From positions 218,512 to 282,511 of the forward strand of contig CASEBV010000012.1 in NCBI GenBank assembly GCA_949286415.1: a DNA stretch of 64,000 nt, read 5' to 3'. This document shows, piece after piece, positions 42,566 through 51,898 of this stretch (position 1 is the first letter of the stretch; the number at the start of each line of letters is the position of its first letter). Under the pieces are notes generated by a model, which saw only the letters and a list, made by a program, of their open reading frames with translations, did no database searches and had not been told where the DNA came from. The position numbers were made by a program, and so were the translations under genes. This DNA comes from an uncultured Bacteroidales bacterium (GTDB lineage: Bacteria > Bacteroidota > Bacteroidia > Bacteroidales > UBA932).

Positions 42566-44041
42566 ATGAAAACAAATTGTGTGAGAATCATTTTATTGTG
42601 TCTGATGACTATGGTGGTAGGCGCGTCTGCGGCATGCTCATGTACTGAGACCGGAGGACCGGATGCGGGGCAGGAACCGGGCAGCGGCGGTGAAGAACCG
42701 GGAGGCGGAAGCCAGGACGGGGAGTTGCATGAAGGTCTTCTGACTCCTGACATGGAATCGGAGCTCAGGGATTACTTCTCGGATGTGCTGACTGCTGAGT
42801 TTTCAGATGAAATTGAGAGGTTTGAAGATAAGTCTGTGCTGGAACTCAAGTATGCGGAAGACAATGCCGGGCTTGTCTGGAAGGCATGGAAAGATGCAAA
42901 TGATGATTTCGTGGAGGAAAAATTGATTGATATAGGGCCTCTTTCTCAAGGTGTTTCCGGCAGGTGGAGTCTTCCCTCGGGGCTTGAGCCGTCGGCTGTG
43001 ATGCCGTACTATTTCGGGTCCAAGGGCGTGAAGCCTGAAGAAGGCTGGCCGCTTTTCCTGTATATGCACGGCTCGGGGGATAAGGACGGGGAGTGGTCGG
43101 CAGGGCTGACGCTGTGCCGGGAGTTTGAGGATGCCCCGTCGCTGTATTTTATACCGCAGATTCCGAATGAGGGCGAGTGGTACCGCTGGTGGCAGAAATC
43201 CAAGCAGTATGCCTGGGAGAAGCTCCTGCGGCTGGCGTTTGTCTTAGGGGAAGTAAATCCAGACAGGGTATATTTCTTCGGTATCTCCGAAGGCGGCTAC
43301 GGCTCGCAGAGGCTGGCGTCTTTCTATGCTGATTATCTTGCCGGTGCAGGTCCGATGGCCGGGGGAGAGCCGCTGAAGAATGCCCCGGCGGAGAACTGCG
43401 CCAATATTGCCTTTTCCCTCAGGACCGGAGCCGATGACACAGGATTCGGAAGGAATACTCTCACGGGATATACTTCCGAGGAATTCGACAGGCTGGAGCA
43501 GAAGCATCCCGGACTTTATGTGCATAACATAGAACTGATTCCCGGCTACGGGCATGCAATCAACTATTATCTGACGACTCCCTGGCTGGCGGACTATGTG
43601 CGCAATCCTTGGCCGAAGTATGTATGCTGGGAAAATTACGAGATGGACGGCAGGTACAGGGACGGATTTTACAATGTCCAGGTGCTTGAGCGCTCCAATC
43701 CGGACATGAGCATGAGGACCGTGTACGAGATGACCGTTTCCGGGAATGCGGTGAATATGTCTGTCCAGAATGTAGCATATGAGACTACTGAAACGATGAA
43801 CGGCATAGAGATGAAGTTCAGCAAGACCTACAGTCCGGTGACATCGGGCAAATTCCGCATATATCTGAACAGTCATCTTGTGGATTTGTCGCAGCCGGTG
43901 ACAGTGCGTGTAAACGGTGAGACAGTATTCGAGGGAATGGTTGAGCCGAGACTTGACATGATGGCGGAGAGCTGCGCCCTTTTCGGGGACCCGCAGAGAG
44001 TGTTCCCGTGCGGGGTCGACATAGACATGTCGGAATTATAG
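42566..44041 (+). CDS. Secreted lipoprotein esterase, alpha/beta hydrolase fold
   Basis: Putative carboxylesterase of the PHB depolymerase/feruloyl esterase type. The N-terminal signal ends near GASAACSC, with a lipid-accepting cysteine about residue 24, then a glycine- and glutamate-rich linker. The hydrolase core is at about 145-400: LFLYMHGSGDKDGEW (oxyanion hole), the nucleophile elbow FGISEGGYGSQR, and a late GYGHAINYY giving a candidate catalytic histidine. The C-terminal 90 residues look like a separate beta domain. An earlier ATG at 42536 would add ten residues before the signal peptide; 42566 is chosen because it starts a clean signal sequence. The substrate is unknown. Confidence 0.83.
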   Translation: MKTNCVRIILLCLMTMVVGASAACSCTETGGPDAGQEPGSGGEEPGGGSQDGELHEGLLTPDMESELRDYFSDVLTAEFSDEIERFEDKSVLELKYAEDNAGLVWKAWKDANDDFVEEKLIDIGPLSQGVSGRWSLPSGLEPSAVMPYYFGSKGVKPEEGWPLFLYMHGSGDKDGEWSAGLTLCREFEDAPSLYFIPQIPNEGEWYRWWQKSKQYAWEKLLRLAFVLGEVNPDRVYFFGISEGGYGSQRLASFYADYLAGAGPMAGGEPLKNAPAENCANIAFSLRTGADDTGFGRNTLTGYTSEEFDRLEQKHPGLYVHNIELIPGYGHAINYYLTTPWLADYVRNPWPKYVCWENYEMDGRYRDGFYNVQVLERSNPDMSMRTVYEMTVSGNAVNMSVQNVAYETTETMNGIEMKFSKTYSPVTSGKFRIYLNSHLVDLSQPVTVRVNGETVFEGMVEPRLDMMAESCALFGDPQRVFPCGVDIDMSEL

Positions 44042-44052
44042 CATTGCCCCTC

Positions 44053-44098
44053 GGTAATGAAAATTTGGTAATGAAAATTGAAAGTTCATTTTCATTAC
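44053..44098. repeat. Direct and inverted repeats upstream of prfB
   Basis: GGTAATGAAAATT occurs twice in tandem (44053 and 44067), and the second copy pairs perfectly over 11 bases with ATTTTCATTAC at 44088-44098. The structure lies between the hydrolase stop and the prfB promoter. Confidence 0.6.
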
Positions 44099-44112
44099 TC
44101 TCGGCTTCTGAG

Positions 44113-44120
44113 TATATTTG
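44113..44120 (+). promoter_or_regulatory. Promoter -7 element TATATTTG for prfB
   Basis: Exact TAnnTTTG match 20 bases before the prfB start codon, giving a very short leader. Confidence 0.65.
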
Positions 44121-44140
44121 CAGATTGAACTTTTTGAAAT

Positions 44141-45259
44141 ATGATTACATCGGAACAGATAAAGGAATTGCACCACAGGGCGGATGTCCTGAAGAAATGT
44201 CTTGACATAGACGGGAAAAGGGTTGAAACGGAAGAGAAGCAGAAGAGGACCCTTGCCCCTGATTTCTGGGACGACCCGAAGGAGGCCGAGAAATACCTGA
44301 AGGAACTTGCGGGGGTGAAATTCTGGGTGACTGGATATGACAAGGTGGCATCAGGGGTTGCGGACCTTGATGTCCTTTATGACTTTGCCAAGGACAGCCT
44401 GTCCGGGGCCGGGGAGGATGGAGTGACTCCGGAGACAAAGGAACTTGATGCGGCGTACAAGGCCGTTGAAAAGGATATAGAGGAACTGGAGCTGCGCAAT
44501 ATGCTCGGAGAGGAGGGAGACAGCCTCGGGGCAATCCTTACCATCAATTCCGGAGCAGGAGGTACGGAGGCCAATGACTGGTCTTCGATGCTGATGAGGA
44601 TGTACATGCGCTGGGGCGAAAGGAACGGCTACAAGGTGACTGTCACCGATGTCCTTGAAGGGGAGGATGCAGGCATAAAGTCAGCCACGATACAGTTCGA
44701 GGGGGACTATGCCTTCGGCTATCTGAAGGCCGAGAGCGGGGTGCACAGGCTGGTGCGCATATCGCCGTTCAATGCACAGGGCAAACGGCAGACCACATTT
44801 TCTTCCGTATTCGTCTATCCTCTTGTGGATGACACCATCGAGATTGAAATAAATCCCGCCGACCTTGAGTGGGACACCTACCGGTCCAGCGGGGCGGGCG
44901 GACAGAATGTCAACAAGGTGGAGACCGGAGTCAGGGTGAAGCATATCCCTACGGGAATTGTCGTCGAAAACACGGAGACGCGTTCTCAGCTGGACAACAG
45001 ACAGAATGCCCTGCGCATCCTCAAGTCCCGTCTCTATGACCTTGAACTGAAGAAACGCCAGGCCAAGCAGGCGGAGCTGGAGGGCCAGAAGAAAAAGATA
45101 GAATGGGGCTCCCAGATCAGAAGCTATGTGCTTCATCCGTACAAGATGGTCAAGGACCTGAGGACAGGATATGAGACTTCGGACACCCAGGGAGTCCTTG
45201 ACGGAGACCTCAATGAGTTCATGAAAGTCTATCTCATGGGAGGCGGCGACAGGAAGTGA
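44141..45259 (+). CDS. prfB: Peptide chain release factor 2, without programmed frameshift
   Basis: Terminates translation at UGA and UAA. The 372-residue protein shows the stop-recognition region RISPFNAQGKRQ (the SPF motif of RF2) and the catalytic GGQ in SSGAGGQNVNKVETGVRVKH. In many bacteria an in-frame UGA near codon 25 requires a +1 shift at CUU-UGA-C. Here the same place, codons 21-22 (44201-44206), reads CTT-GAC directly, so the frame is continuous and the autoregulatory site is gone. It is followed 40 bases later by fumarase, possibly in one transcript. Confidence 0.97.
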   Translation: MITSEQIKELHHRADVLKKCLDIDGKRVETEEKQKRTLAPDFWDDPKEAEKYLKELAGVKFWVTGYDKVASGVADLDVLYDFAKDSLSGAGEDGVTPETKELDAAYKAVEKDIEELELRNMLGEEGDSLGAILTINSGAGGTEANDWSSMLMRMYMRWGERNGYKVTVTDVLEGEDAGIKSATIQFEGDYAFGYLKAESGVHRLVRISPFNAQGKRQTTFSSVFVYPLVDDTIEIEINPADLEWDTYRSSGAGGQNVNKVETGVRVKHIPTGIVVENTETRSQLDNRQNALRILKSRLYDLELKKRQAKQAELEGQKKKIEWGSQIRSYVLHPYKMVKDLRTGYETSDTQGVLDGDLNEFMKVYLMGGGDRK

Positions 45260-45299
45260 CAATGCCGACAGGAAGTGACAATAATTAAATCAAGACTAT

Positions 45300-46916
45300 A
45301 TGGTAGAGTTCAAGTATGCACCTATGTTTCAGCTTGGAGAGGACAAGACTGAATATTATCTCCTGACGAAAGACTATGTCTCAGTCGGAGAGTTTGAAGG
45401 CAAACCTATTCTGAAAGTTGCCAGGGAAGGCCTCACTGCCATGGCAAATGCCGCTTTCAGGGATGTTTCATTTATGCTTCGCCCGGCGCACAATGAGCAG
45501 GTGGCGAAGATTCTTTCTGACCCTCAGGCAAGCGAGAATGACAAATATGTCGCCCTTACTTTCCTCCGCAATGCTGAGGTCGCCTGCAAGGGCAAGCTTC
45601 CTTTCTGCCAGGATACGGGCACGGCCATTATCCACGGAGAAAAAGGCCAGCAGGTATGGACCGGCTATTGCGACGAGGAGGCCCTTTCCCTCGGCGTGTT
45701 CAAGACCTACACCGAGGAGAATCTGCGTTATTCGCAGAACGCCCCTCTTACAATGTACGATGAGGTGAACACCAAGTGCAATCTTCCTGCACAGATTGAC
45801 ATAGAGGCTACGGAAGGCATGGAATACCGCTTCCTCTGCGTGGCAAAGGGCGGAGGCTCCGCCAACAAGACCTATCTCTACCAGGAGACAAAGGCTATCC
45901 TTAATCCGGAGACCCTTGTCCCGTTCCTCGTGTCCAAGATGAAGACCCTCGGGACAGCAGCCTGCCCTCCGTATCATATCGCATTTGTCATCGGCGGCAC
46001 TTCGGCAGAAAGGAACCTGCTCACTGTCAAGCTCGCTTCCACGCACTATTATGATACCCTCCCGACGACAGGAGACGAGACCGGCCGTGCTTTCCGTGAT
46101 GTCGAGCTTGAGCAGCAGGTGCTTGAAGCTGCGCATAAAATAGGTCTCGGAGCCCAGTTCGGCGGCAAATATTATGCACATGACGTGCGCATCGTAAGGC
46201 TTCCGCGCCATGGCGCCAGCTGTCCTGTAGGACTCGGCGTAAGTTGCTCTGCTGACCGCAACATCAAGTGCAAGATCAACAGGGACGGCATCTGGATAGA
46301 GAAGATGGACGACAATCCGGGGCGTCTGATTCCGGAGGAACTCCGCCAGGCCGGGGAAGGCAATGCCGTCAGAATCAATCTTGACCAGCCTATGTCCGAG
46401 ATTCTCAAGGAATTGACCAAATATCCGGTATCGACCCGCCTGAGCCTTAACGGCACCATCATCGTTGCCCGTGACATTGCCCACGCGAAGATCAAGGAGC
46501 GTCTTGACAGGGGAGAGGAGATGCCTCAATACCTCAAGAATCATCCTGTATATTATGCAGGTCCGGCGAAGACTCCGGCAGGAATGGCATGCGGCTCAAT
46601 GGGTCCGACAACCGCAGGCCGCATGGACCCGTATGTCGACCTCTTCCAGAGCCATGGCGGCAGCATGGTGATGCTTGCCAAGGGCAACAGGAGCCAGCAG
46701 GTGACGGACGCATGCCGGAAGCACGGCGGATTCTATCTCGGATCAATCGGCGGTCCTGCCGCGATCCTCGCCCAGAACAACATCAAGTCCATCGAATGCG
46801 TGGAATATCCTGAGCTCGGAATGGAGGCTGTCTGGAAAATCCATGTGGAAGATTTCCCTGCCTTCATCCTCGTCGATGACAAGGGAAATGACTTCTTCAA
46901 GCAGATAGGACTGTGA
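45300..46916 (+). CDS. Fumarate hydratase, class I (4Fe-4S)
   Basis: Interconverts fumarate and malate; in Bacteroidales this serves the reductive branch to succinate. At 538 residues it is the single-chain, oxygen-sensitive FumA/FumB type. Cluster ligands are seen as Cys103 in LPFCQDTGT, one in [14 protein letters not shown] and one in [18 protein letters not shown]. The C-terminal beta domain has [21 protein letters not shown] and [27 protein letters not shown]. The gene ends before a strong bidirectional terminator shared with the convergent ATPase gene. Confidence 0.96.
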   Translation: MVEFKYAPMFQLGEDKTEYYLLTKDYVSVGEFEGKPILKVAREGLTAMANAAFRDVSFMLRPAHNEQVAKILSDPQASENDKYVALTFLRNAEVACKGKLPFCQDTGTAIIHGEKGQQVWTGYCDEEALSLGVFKTYTEENLRYSQNAPLTMYDEVNTKCNLPAQIDIEATEGMEYRFLCVAKGGGSANKTYLYQETKAILNPETLVPFLVSKMKTLGTAACPPYHIAFVIGGTSAERNLLTVKLASTHYYDTLPTTGDETGRAFRDVELEQQVLEAAHKIGLGAQFGGKYYAHDVRIVRLPRHGASCPVGLGVSCSADRNIKCKINRDGIWIEKMDDNPGRLIPEELRQAGEGNAVRINLDQPMSEILKELTKYPVSTRLSLNGTIIVARDIAHAKIKERLDRGEEMPQYLKNHPVYYAGPAKTPAGMACGSMGPTTAGRMDPYVDLFQSHGGSMVMLAKGNRSQQVTDACRKHGGFYLGSIGGPAAILAQNNIKSIECVEYPELGMEAVWKIHVEDFPAFILVDDKGNDFFKQIGL

Positions 46917-46999
46917 TTCCGTCTGGTCTGCAATCCATGAAAAAAGAAATTGTCATATAAAAAGAGAAAAGATTTCAAAAAAGAGAAATCATTCTGTTC

Positions 47000-47040
47000 A
47001 AAAAGAGAAAATCCCGCAGGCCGCGGGATTTTCTCTTTTT
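47000..47040. terminator. Bidirectional terminator, perfect 18-bp hairpin
   Basis: Arms 47000-47017 and 47023-47040 are perfectly complementary with loop AGGCC, A-rich on the left and T-rich on the right, so it can stop transcripts from both directions. It lies between the fumarase and P-ATPase genes. Confidence 0.9.
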
Positions 47041-47083
47041 GCATTTGGCTATATTCGCAACTGGTTTTAAGTATTTGTTGTCT

Positions 47084-47165
47084 GGACAGGATCCGCTCTT
47101 TTACTTTTGTTAAACAAACTGAATAATGTCTAATCCTCGTTTTGCCAGGGTCCTGTCCTTTTTAT
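47084..47165. other. Structured intergenic segment, possible small RNA
   Basis: GGACAGGATCC (47084-47094) pairs with GGGTCCTGTCC (47148-47158) over 11 positions with one G-T, enclosing a 6-bp TTTGTT / AACAAA hairpin and a TACTTTTG element at 47102, and is followed by TTTTTATT. No gene is present. It may be an RNA or a second terminator for plus-strand read-through. Confidence 0.3.
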
Positions 47166-47186
47166 TGACAAGCAGTCGGGAAAAGC

Positions 47187-49826
47187 CTATTTGCCGTTCC
47201 ATCTGAACATTTTGAACAGTTCAACGACAACGAGAGGCACAAAGGCAAGGCCTATGATTGTCCACCACTGCATCTGCCCGAGTTCTGCAAACTGGAATGC
47301 TTCCCTGAATGACGGCACCATCAGTACGGCCAGAGAGAATACCAGCGACATGAAGATGGCGAATATGAGAGGCTTGTTCCACAGCGGGTTGAATCTGAAC
47401 CTCGATTCAGTATTGGAGTGCAGGTTGCCGGCATGGACAAGCTTGGCTGCAATCAGAGATGCGAATGCCATTGTCTGTCCCAGGGATTCTGCGAGGTCGG
47501 CATTCCCTCCGTATATGTCCATTCCCATGTCTTTGCCGATGATGAATGCCACAAGGGTGATGGCGCCCATCATGACTCCCTGATAGCTGATTCTCCATAT
47601 CATACCCTTGTCCATGAACTGCTTGTTCTGCCCTCTTGATTTCTTTTTCATGATGTCCTTTGAAGCAGGGTCAAGGCTCAGTGCAAGGGCCGGGAATGTC
47701 TCGCTCACAAGGTTTATCCACAGTATGTGTATAGGGAGAAGCGGAATCCCCATGTTGAAGATGGATGCCACAAAGAGCAGGAGCACCTCTCCGAGGTTGG
47801 TGGACAGAAGGAAGAGTATAGTCTTGAGGATATTGTCATAGATTCTTCTTCCTTCAGACACCGCAGATACTATTGTGACGAAATTGTCGTCAGAAAGCAC
47901 CATGTCCGATGCATCCTTTGCCACTTCTGTACCTGTGATTCCCATCGAGACCCCTATGTCAGCCTGCTTGAGGGCCGGAGCATCGTTTACGCCGTCCCCT
48001 GTCATGGCGACTATCTCTCCTTTCTTCTGCCAGGCGGTCACAATCTTCACTTTCTGCTCAGGGGCAATCCTGGCATAGACCGAATATTTGCCGACATTCT
48101 CTTCGAATGTCCTGTCGTCTATCTTTTCCAGCTCCGTGCCGGTGATGGCAAGGTCGCCTTCATTGTAGATGCCTATTTTTGAGGCTATGGCGAGTGCGGT
48201 GGCCTTGTGGTCTCCCGTGATCATCACTGTCCTGATGCCTGCGTCATGGCATTCCTGTATGGCCCCTATGACTTCCTCCCTTTCCGGGTCAATCATGCCT
48301 GTGATGCCGACAAAAATAAGGTCTCTCTCAACTTCTTCCATCTCTGATGACACCTCGTCAGCAGGCCTGTATGCCATGGCAAGCACCCTCAGCGCGGATT
48401 CTGCCATCTTCTGGTTTTTCTTCTGCAGGTCGCTGATGTCTGCAGGGGCAATGTCCCTCACTCCGTCAGCAGTTTCTATTTTTGTGCAGACCGAAAGCAC
48501 TTCGTCAAGTCCTCCCTTGACATTTATCTGCAGAGAGCCATCCTGCATCCTGTTGATTGTAGACATCCTTTTTCTTGATGAGTCGAATGCCACTTCTCCG
48601 ACGCGCGGGCAGGCTGTGTCAAGTTCCGCCTTCTCCACTCCGTTCTGTCTTCCGAGGTCAATCAGTGCTATTTCCGTAGGGTCACCAACCTTGGTGATGC
48701 CTCCTTCGTTGTTCTTGACTTCCTTTGCGTCGCAGCAGAGAACTGAGATCGTCACCAGCCTGTCAAGGTTTCCGCCCGGAGTATATTCCTCCACGACGGT
48801 CATCTGGTTTTTGGTCAGAGTTCCGGTCTTGTCGGAACAGATGACGGTAGTGCAGCCGAGAGTCTCGACGGAAGGCAGTTTCCTGATGATGGCATTGTGC
48901 TTTACCATCCTGCGCACGCCCATCGAGAGGATAATGGTGGATATTGCCGGAAGCCCTTCCGGAATGGCAGCCACTGCAAGGGACACTGCCACCATGAACA
49001 TCCCGACCGGATCCCTGTCATTCAGAATACCTATGAGGAATATCACGACGCAGATGACTACGGAGGCTATTCCTATGATTTTGCCGAGCTTCTCAAGCCG
49101 TACCTGCATCGGAGTCTGCGTGTCGGATTCTCCGCCGAGCATATCAGCAATCTTTCCTATCTCGGTGTTCATCCCTGTGCCGACAACGATGCCTTTCCCG
49201 TGTCCGAAAGTCACGACTCCGCTTGAATAGGCCATGTTGGTGCGGTCTCCGAGCGGAATGTCCGTACCCTGGAGGATGTCTCCGGTTTTTTCCACCGGCA
49301 CTGACTCGCCGGTCATGGAAGACTCCTGGATGCTCATATTGACAGATTCGGTGATTCTTATGTCCGCCGGCACAATGTCGCCGACTTCAAGTTCCACCAG
49401 GTCTCCGGGAACTACATCCTCCACATTCACCACCATCGCTTCCCCGTCCCTGACGACTTTAGCCATCGGCGCAGCCATCTTCTTGAGGGACTCGAGGGAT
49501 TTCTGGGCCTTGAACTCCTGATAGGCGCCGATTATTGCATTCAGCAGGAGGATTCCCATTATGATATATGTGTCAAGCAGTCCTTCTTCTGTCTTCCACC
49601 CCATGTAGCCGGAAATCGCGGCGGCTATTATGAGGAGAATGATCATAAAGCTTTTGAACTGCTCTATGAACATCAGCATGAACGGCTTGTTCTTTTTCTG
49701 CACGAGGGTGTTCTTCCCGTATTTTTCTATTCTGGAGGCAATTTCTCCGCCTTTCAGTCCTTTCTCCGGATCCGTCCCCATTTCCCTGGCGACATCCTCA
49801 ATCGACTTGTTGTAGAATTGTTCCAT
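47187..49826 (-). CDS. Calcium-type cation P-ATPase (P2 group)
   Basis: ATP-driven cation exporter of the inner membrane, most like SERCA/PMCA-type calcium pumps. It has 879 residues with an N-terminal cation ATPase domain, about ten helices, the actuator motif MTGESVPV, the phosphorylation site SDKTGTLTKNQM and the hinge MTGDGVNDAPALKQADIGVSMG. Helix 4 carries the PEGLPA sequence typical of calcium and other P2 pumps. The ATG at 49826 is preferred to a TTG nine codons upstream. A minus-strand promoter lies at 49898. Calcium as substrate is inferred from the motif. Confidence 0.94.
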   Translation of the reverse strand: MEQFYNKSIEDVAREMGTDPEKGLKGGEIASRIEKYGKNTLVQKKNKPFMLMFIEQFKSFMIILLIIAAAISGYMGWKTEEGLLDTYIIMGILLLNAIIGAYQEFKAQKSLESLKKMAAPMAKVVRDGEAMVVNVEDVVPGDLVELEVGDIVPADIRITESVNMSIQESSMTGESVPVEKTGDILQGTDIPLGDRTNMAYSSGVVTFGHGKGIVVGTGMNTEIGKIADMLGGESDTQTPMQVRLEKLGKIIGIASVVICVVIFLIGILNDRDPVGMFMVAVSLAVAAIPEGLPAISTIILSMGVRRMVKHNAIIRKLPSVETLGCTTVICSDKTGTLTKNQMTVVEEYTPGGNLDRLVTISVLCCDAKEVKNNEGGITKVGDPTEIALIDLGRQNGVEKAELDTACPRVGEVAFDSSRKRMSTINRMQDGSLQINVKGGLDEVLSVCTKIETADGVRDIAPADISDLQKKNQKMAESALRVLAMAYRPADEVSSEMEEVERDLIFVGITGMIDPEREEVIGAIQECHDAGIRTVMITGDHKATALAIASKIGIYNEGDLAITGTELEKIDDRTFEENVGKYSVYARIAPEQKVKIVTAWQKKGEIVAMTGDGVNDAPALKQADIGVSMGITGTEVAKDASDMVLSDDNFVTIVSAVSEGRRIYDNILKTILFLLSTNLGEVLLLFVASIFNMGIPLLPIHILWINLVSETFPALALSLDPASKDIMKKKSRGQNKQFMDKGMIWRISYQGVMMGAITLVAFIIGKDMGMDIYGGNADLAESLGQTMAFASLIAAKLVHAGNLHSNTESRFRFNPLWNKPLIFAIFMSLVFSLAVLMVPSFREAFQFAELGQMQWWTIIGLAFVPLVVVELFKMFRWNGK

Positions 49827-49897
49827 TTCAACCTGAATTTTATCTGTCTGCAATAATTAGGTATGCAGTTAATTGTGTGCAACAATAATTTCCGGTG

Positions 49898-49905
49898 CAA
49901 AAGTA
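49898..49905 (-). promoter_or_regulatory. Promoter -7 element TACTTTTG for the P-ATPase gene
   Basis: Plus-strand CAAAAGTA reads TACTTTTG on the minus strand, 72 bases before the ATPase start; divergent from the AraC promoter 24 bases away. Confidence 0.6.
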
Positions 49906-49928
49906 GTCGGAGTGACAATATATATTAT

Positions 49929-49936
49929 TATGTTTG
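49929..49936 (+). promoter_or_regulatory. Promoter -7 element TATGTTTG for the second AraC gene
   Basis: Exact TAnnTTTG match 34 bases before the AraC start. Confidence 0.6.
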
Positions 49937-49969
49937 CAGAACAAAAAATGTTGAAAAAGTCGGATTATC

Positions 49970-50860
49970 ATGAGAAACAAGTCAACTCGCAAGTTTGAAA
50001 GTATAGATATAGGCGATTTGTTTGAAACAGGGAAACCCCGTTCAATCAAGAATTTCTATATGACGGACTATGGGGCTGGCCGTCATTTTTTCCGGAACGG
50101 TTCTTCATTTATTTTTAATGGTTTTGCCATAAGCCTGTGCCTTTCCGGCCTCTGTTCCATGAAGGTCGGGGGAAGGCATTACGATGTGGCCGCCGGTTCA
50201 TTTATAATTCTGTCGCCGAATCTCCTTGTGGAAATAGTCGGAGTGTCCGATGATTTCAGTCTCAGGAACATCGTAGTTTCCCTTGATGTCATCCTCGAGT
50301 TCCCGAGTCCAGTGGATATCAATATCATGAATTCTTCCCTGAAGAATCCCGTAATCGCGTTGTCTGATATACAGATGAGGCATCTGACCGAATATTATGA
50401 CTTTCTTGGCAAGCAATATGAAGAGACCGGCAATGCCTACAGGGAGGAAATATCCAAGACGCTCCTGTATGCGCTGATGCTTGAAATCTGCAACATCTAC
50501 AGGGGCATATCTGGTGAAAATGACCAGGTGGCCAGACCCAAGCCCGAAAAGCTGACCGATGATTTCTTCCTGCTCCTGAACAGGTATTACAAGACGGAGC
50601 ACAATGCCGGGTTTTATGCCGACAAGTTGAACAGGACTCCCAAATACCTTTCCACCGCCATAAAGAAACTCAGCGGCCGCTCCGTCTCCGACTGGATAAA
50701 TTCAACATTGGTCAGCGAGATAAAGCTGCTTCTGAAGGTCACGGACAAGACCATTCTTGAAATATCGGAGGAGCTGAATTTCTCCAGCCCCTCCGTCTTC
50801 GTCCAGTTCTTCCGCCGCAATACCGGCATCACCCCGCTGCAGTACCGCAAACAGTTCTGA
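49970..50860 (+). CDS. AraC-family transcriptional regulator
   Basis: Regulator of 296 residues. The N-terminal 160 residues contain a cupin-like beta stretch (FAISLCLSGLCSMKVGGRHYDVAAGSFIILSPN), typical of effector-binding AraC sensors. The C-terminal domain has two helix-turn-helix motifs, HNAGFYADKLNRTPKYLSTAIKKLSGRSVSDWINSTL and ILEISEELNFSSPSVFVQFFRRNTGITPLQYRK. It diverges from the P-ATPase gene but AraC genes often act elsewhere, so the target is unknown. It converges on the first FISUMP lipoprotein with a 26-base gap. Confidence 0.92.
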   Translation: MRNKSTRKFESIDIGDLFETGKPRSIKNFYMTDYGAGRHFFRNGSSFIFNGFAISLCLSGLCSMKVGGRHYDVAAGSFIILSPNLLVEIVGVSDDFSLRNIVVSLDVILEFPSPVDINIMNSSLKNPVIALSDIQMRHLTEYYDFLGKQYEETGNAYREEISKTLLYALMLEICNIYRGISGENDQVARPKPEKLTDDFFLLLNRYYKTEHNAGFYADKLNRTPKYLSTAIKKLSGRSVSDWINSTLVSEIKLLLKVTDKTILEISEELNFSSPSVFVQFFRRNTGITPLQYRKQF

Positions 50861-50886
50861 CGCAGTGCTCCCGGCAGGAAGCATTT

Positions 50887-51795
50887 TCAGTCAGTGACCG
50901 GCCTTATGCAATAACCCATGTACCGGAATTGGTATGGTGAATAATCGTTGTCTGTATAAATTCCTTTGGAAGTGGAAGAAACAATCAGCGAGTATGCATC
51001 GGTCGTGTCGCCCTCTGTCGGGGTAGAGGACCAATAGTATCCGCCATGAGTGCGGCTCAGCCAGAAATAATCGACATATCCTGCCGCCGGGAAGTAAATT
51101 GAATTTCCGGAAGGTCCGGTAACCAGCATGCCGTTATTTTCGGTCCCTTCTATCCATTTCCAGTCGCACTTGAGAGCAAGTTCTTTGCATTCCTCATGAG
51201 TCGGCAGCCTCCATGAGCCGCCCCAGTTGGCGCGGGCCGCATCGTATTGTGGATCACCGGAGATGTCCGGAAGCTCTATCCCGTATGTGAGACTGTTTTC
51301 TTCTGTGCAGTAATCTCTCGGCGAAATCTCGCCCCAGGCGAAATGGTCTCCGTCCTCCTCCGGGCTTTCGGCGCAGATGTTGCAGGCCGCCCACTTGACG
51401 CTGAGGCCGAGGTCCACATATTCATGGCCGTCGATTGTCGGATTTTTTACAGTCACCGTACATTCTGCCCTCAGCCCTCCGTCAGTGGTGGTCGCAGATA
51501 TGATTGTTTCCCCGGCGAAGTACCCCCGTACCTCTCCGTTGTCACTTACGGAAGCTACATCAGGTTCAGATGATACCCAGTTGATGCTCTTGTCCTCAGC
51601 ATCTTCGGGATAAACCGTTGCCGTCAGTGCCGCGGCCTTTCCGACTTCAATGGTCAGCTCTTTTTTGTCAAGACTTATGTCCTCAACGAATATCGGGCTA
51701 TTTGATTTGGCGGAGCCATTCTGTTCCTTTTCGCATGAAGCGAGGCTTAGGAATGCAAGCGGTACTGCTGTCAGACAGATTGCGAGTCTGTTCAT
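50887..51795 (-). CDS. Ig2/FISUMP-type lipoprotein, paralog 1
   Basis: Secreted lipoprotein of 302 residues. The signal peptide ends in lipobox LASC (Cys21). Residues about 35-117 are a bacterial Ig-like group 2 (BIG2) domain: LDKKELTIEVGKAAALTATVYPEDAEDKSINWVSSEPDVASVSDNGEVRG. Residues about 120-300 match the Fibrobacter major paralogous (FISUMP) domain: YVDLGLSVKWAACNICAESPEEDGDHFAWGE, ANWGGSWRLPTHEECKEL and YWSSTP followed by YCIRPV. Function unknown; probably surface exposed. It is a tandem duplicate of the next gene, from which it is 78 bases away. Confidence 0.87.
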   Translation of the reverse strand: MNRLAICLTAVPLAFLSLASCEKEQNGSAKSNSPIFVEDISLDKKELTIEVGKAAALTATVYPEDAEDKSINWVSSEPDVASVSDNGEVRGYFAGETIISATTTDGGLRAECTVTVKNPTIDGHEYVDLGLSVKWAACNICAESPEEDGDHFAWGEISPRDYCTEENSLTYGIELPDISGDPQYDAARANWGGSWRLPTHEECKELALKCDWKWIEGTENNGMLVTGPSGNSIYFPAAGYVDYFWLSRTHGGYYWSSTPTEGDTTDAYSLIVSSTSKGIYTDNDYSPYQFRYMGYCIRPVTD

Positions 51796-51846
51796 GATAT
51801 ATGTGATTATAAGGTTATTTGAAAGGTTTCAGTGTCGGGTTCATCC

Positions 51847-51898
51847 GCTACTTGGAAACTGTTCTTGCTGAAGCTACTCGGAAACTGGTCTTACTGAA
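51847..51898. repeat. 26-bp tandem duplication at a gene end
   Basis: 51847-51872 and 51873-51898 are 26-base copies with three differences. The second copy holds the last codons and stop of paralog 2; the first copy lies just outside and encodes a similar tail ending in a stop in another frame. Confidence 0.7.

Noticed and set aside
45468..46544. Long minus-strand reading frame of 358 codons opposite the fumarase gene
   Set aside because: It is antisense to a fully conserved enzyme gene and its translation shows no domain; long shadow frames are common in this G+C-balanced coding sequence.
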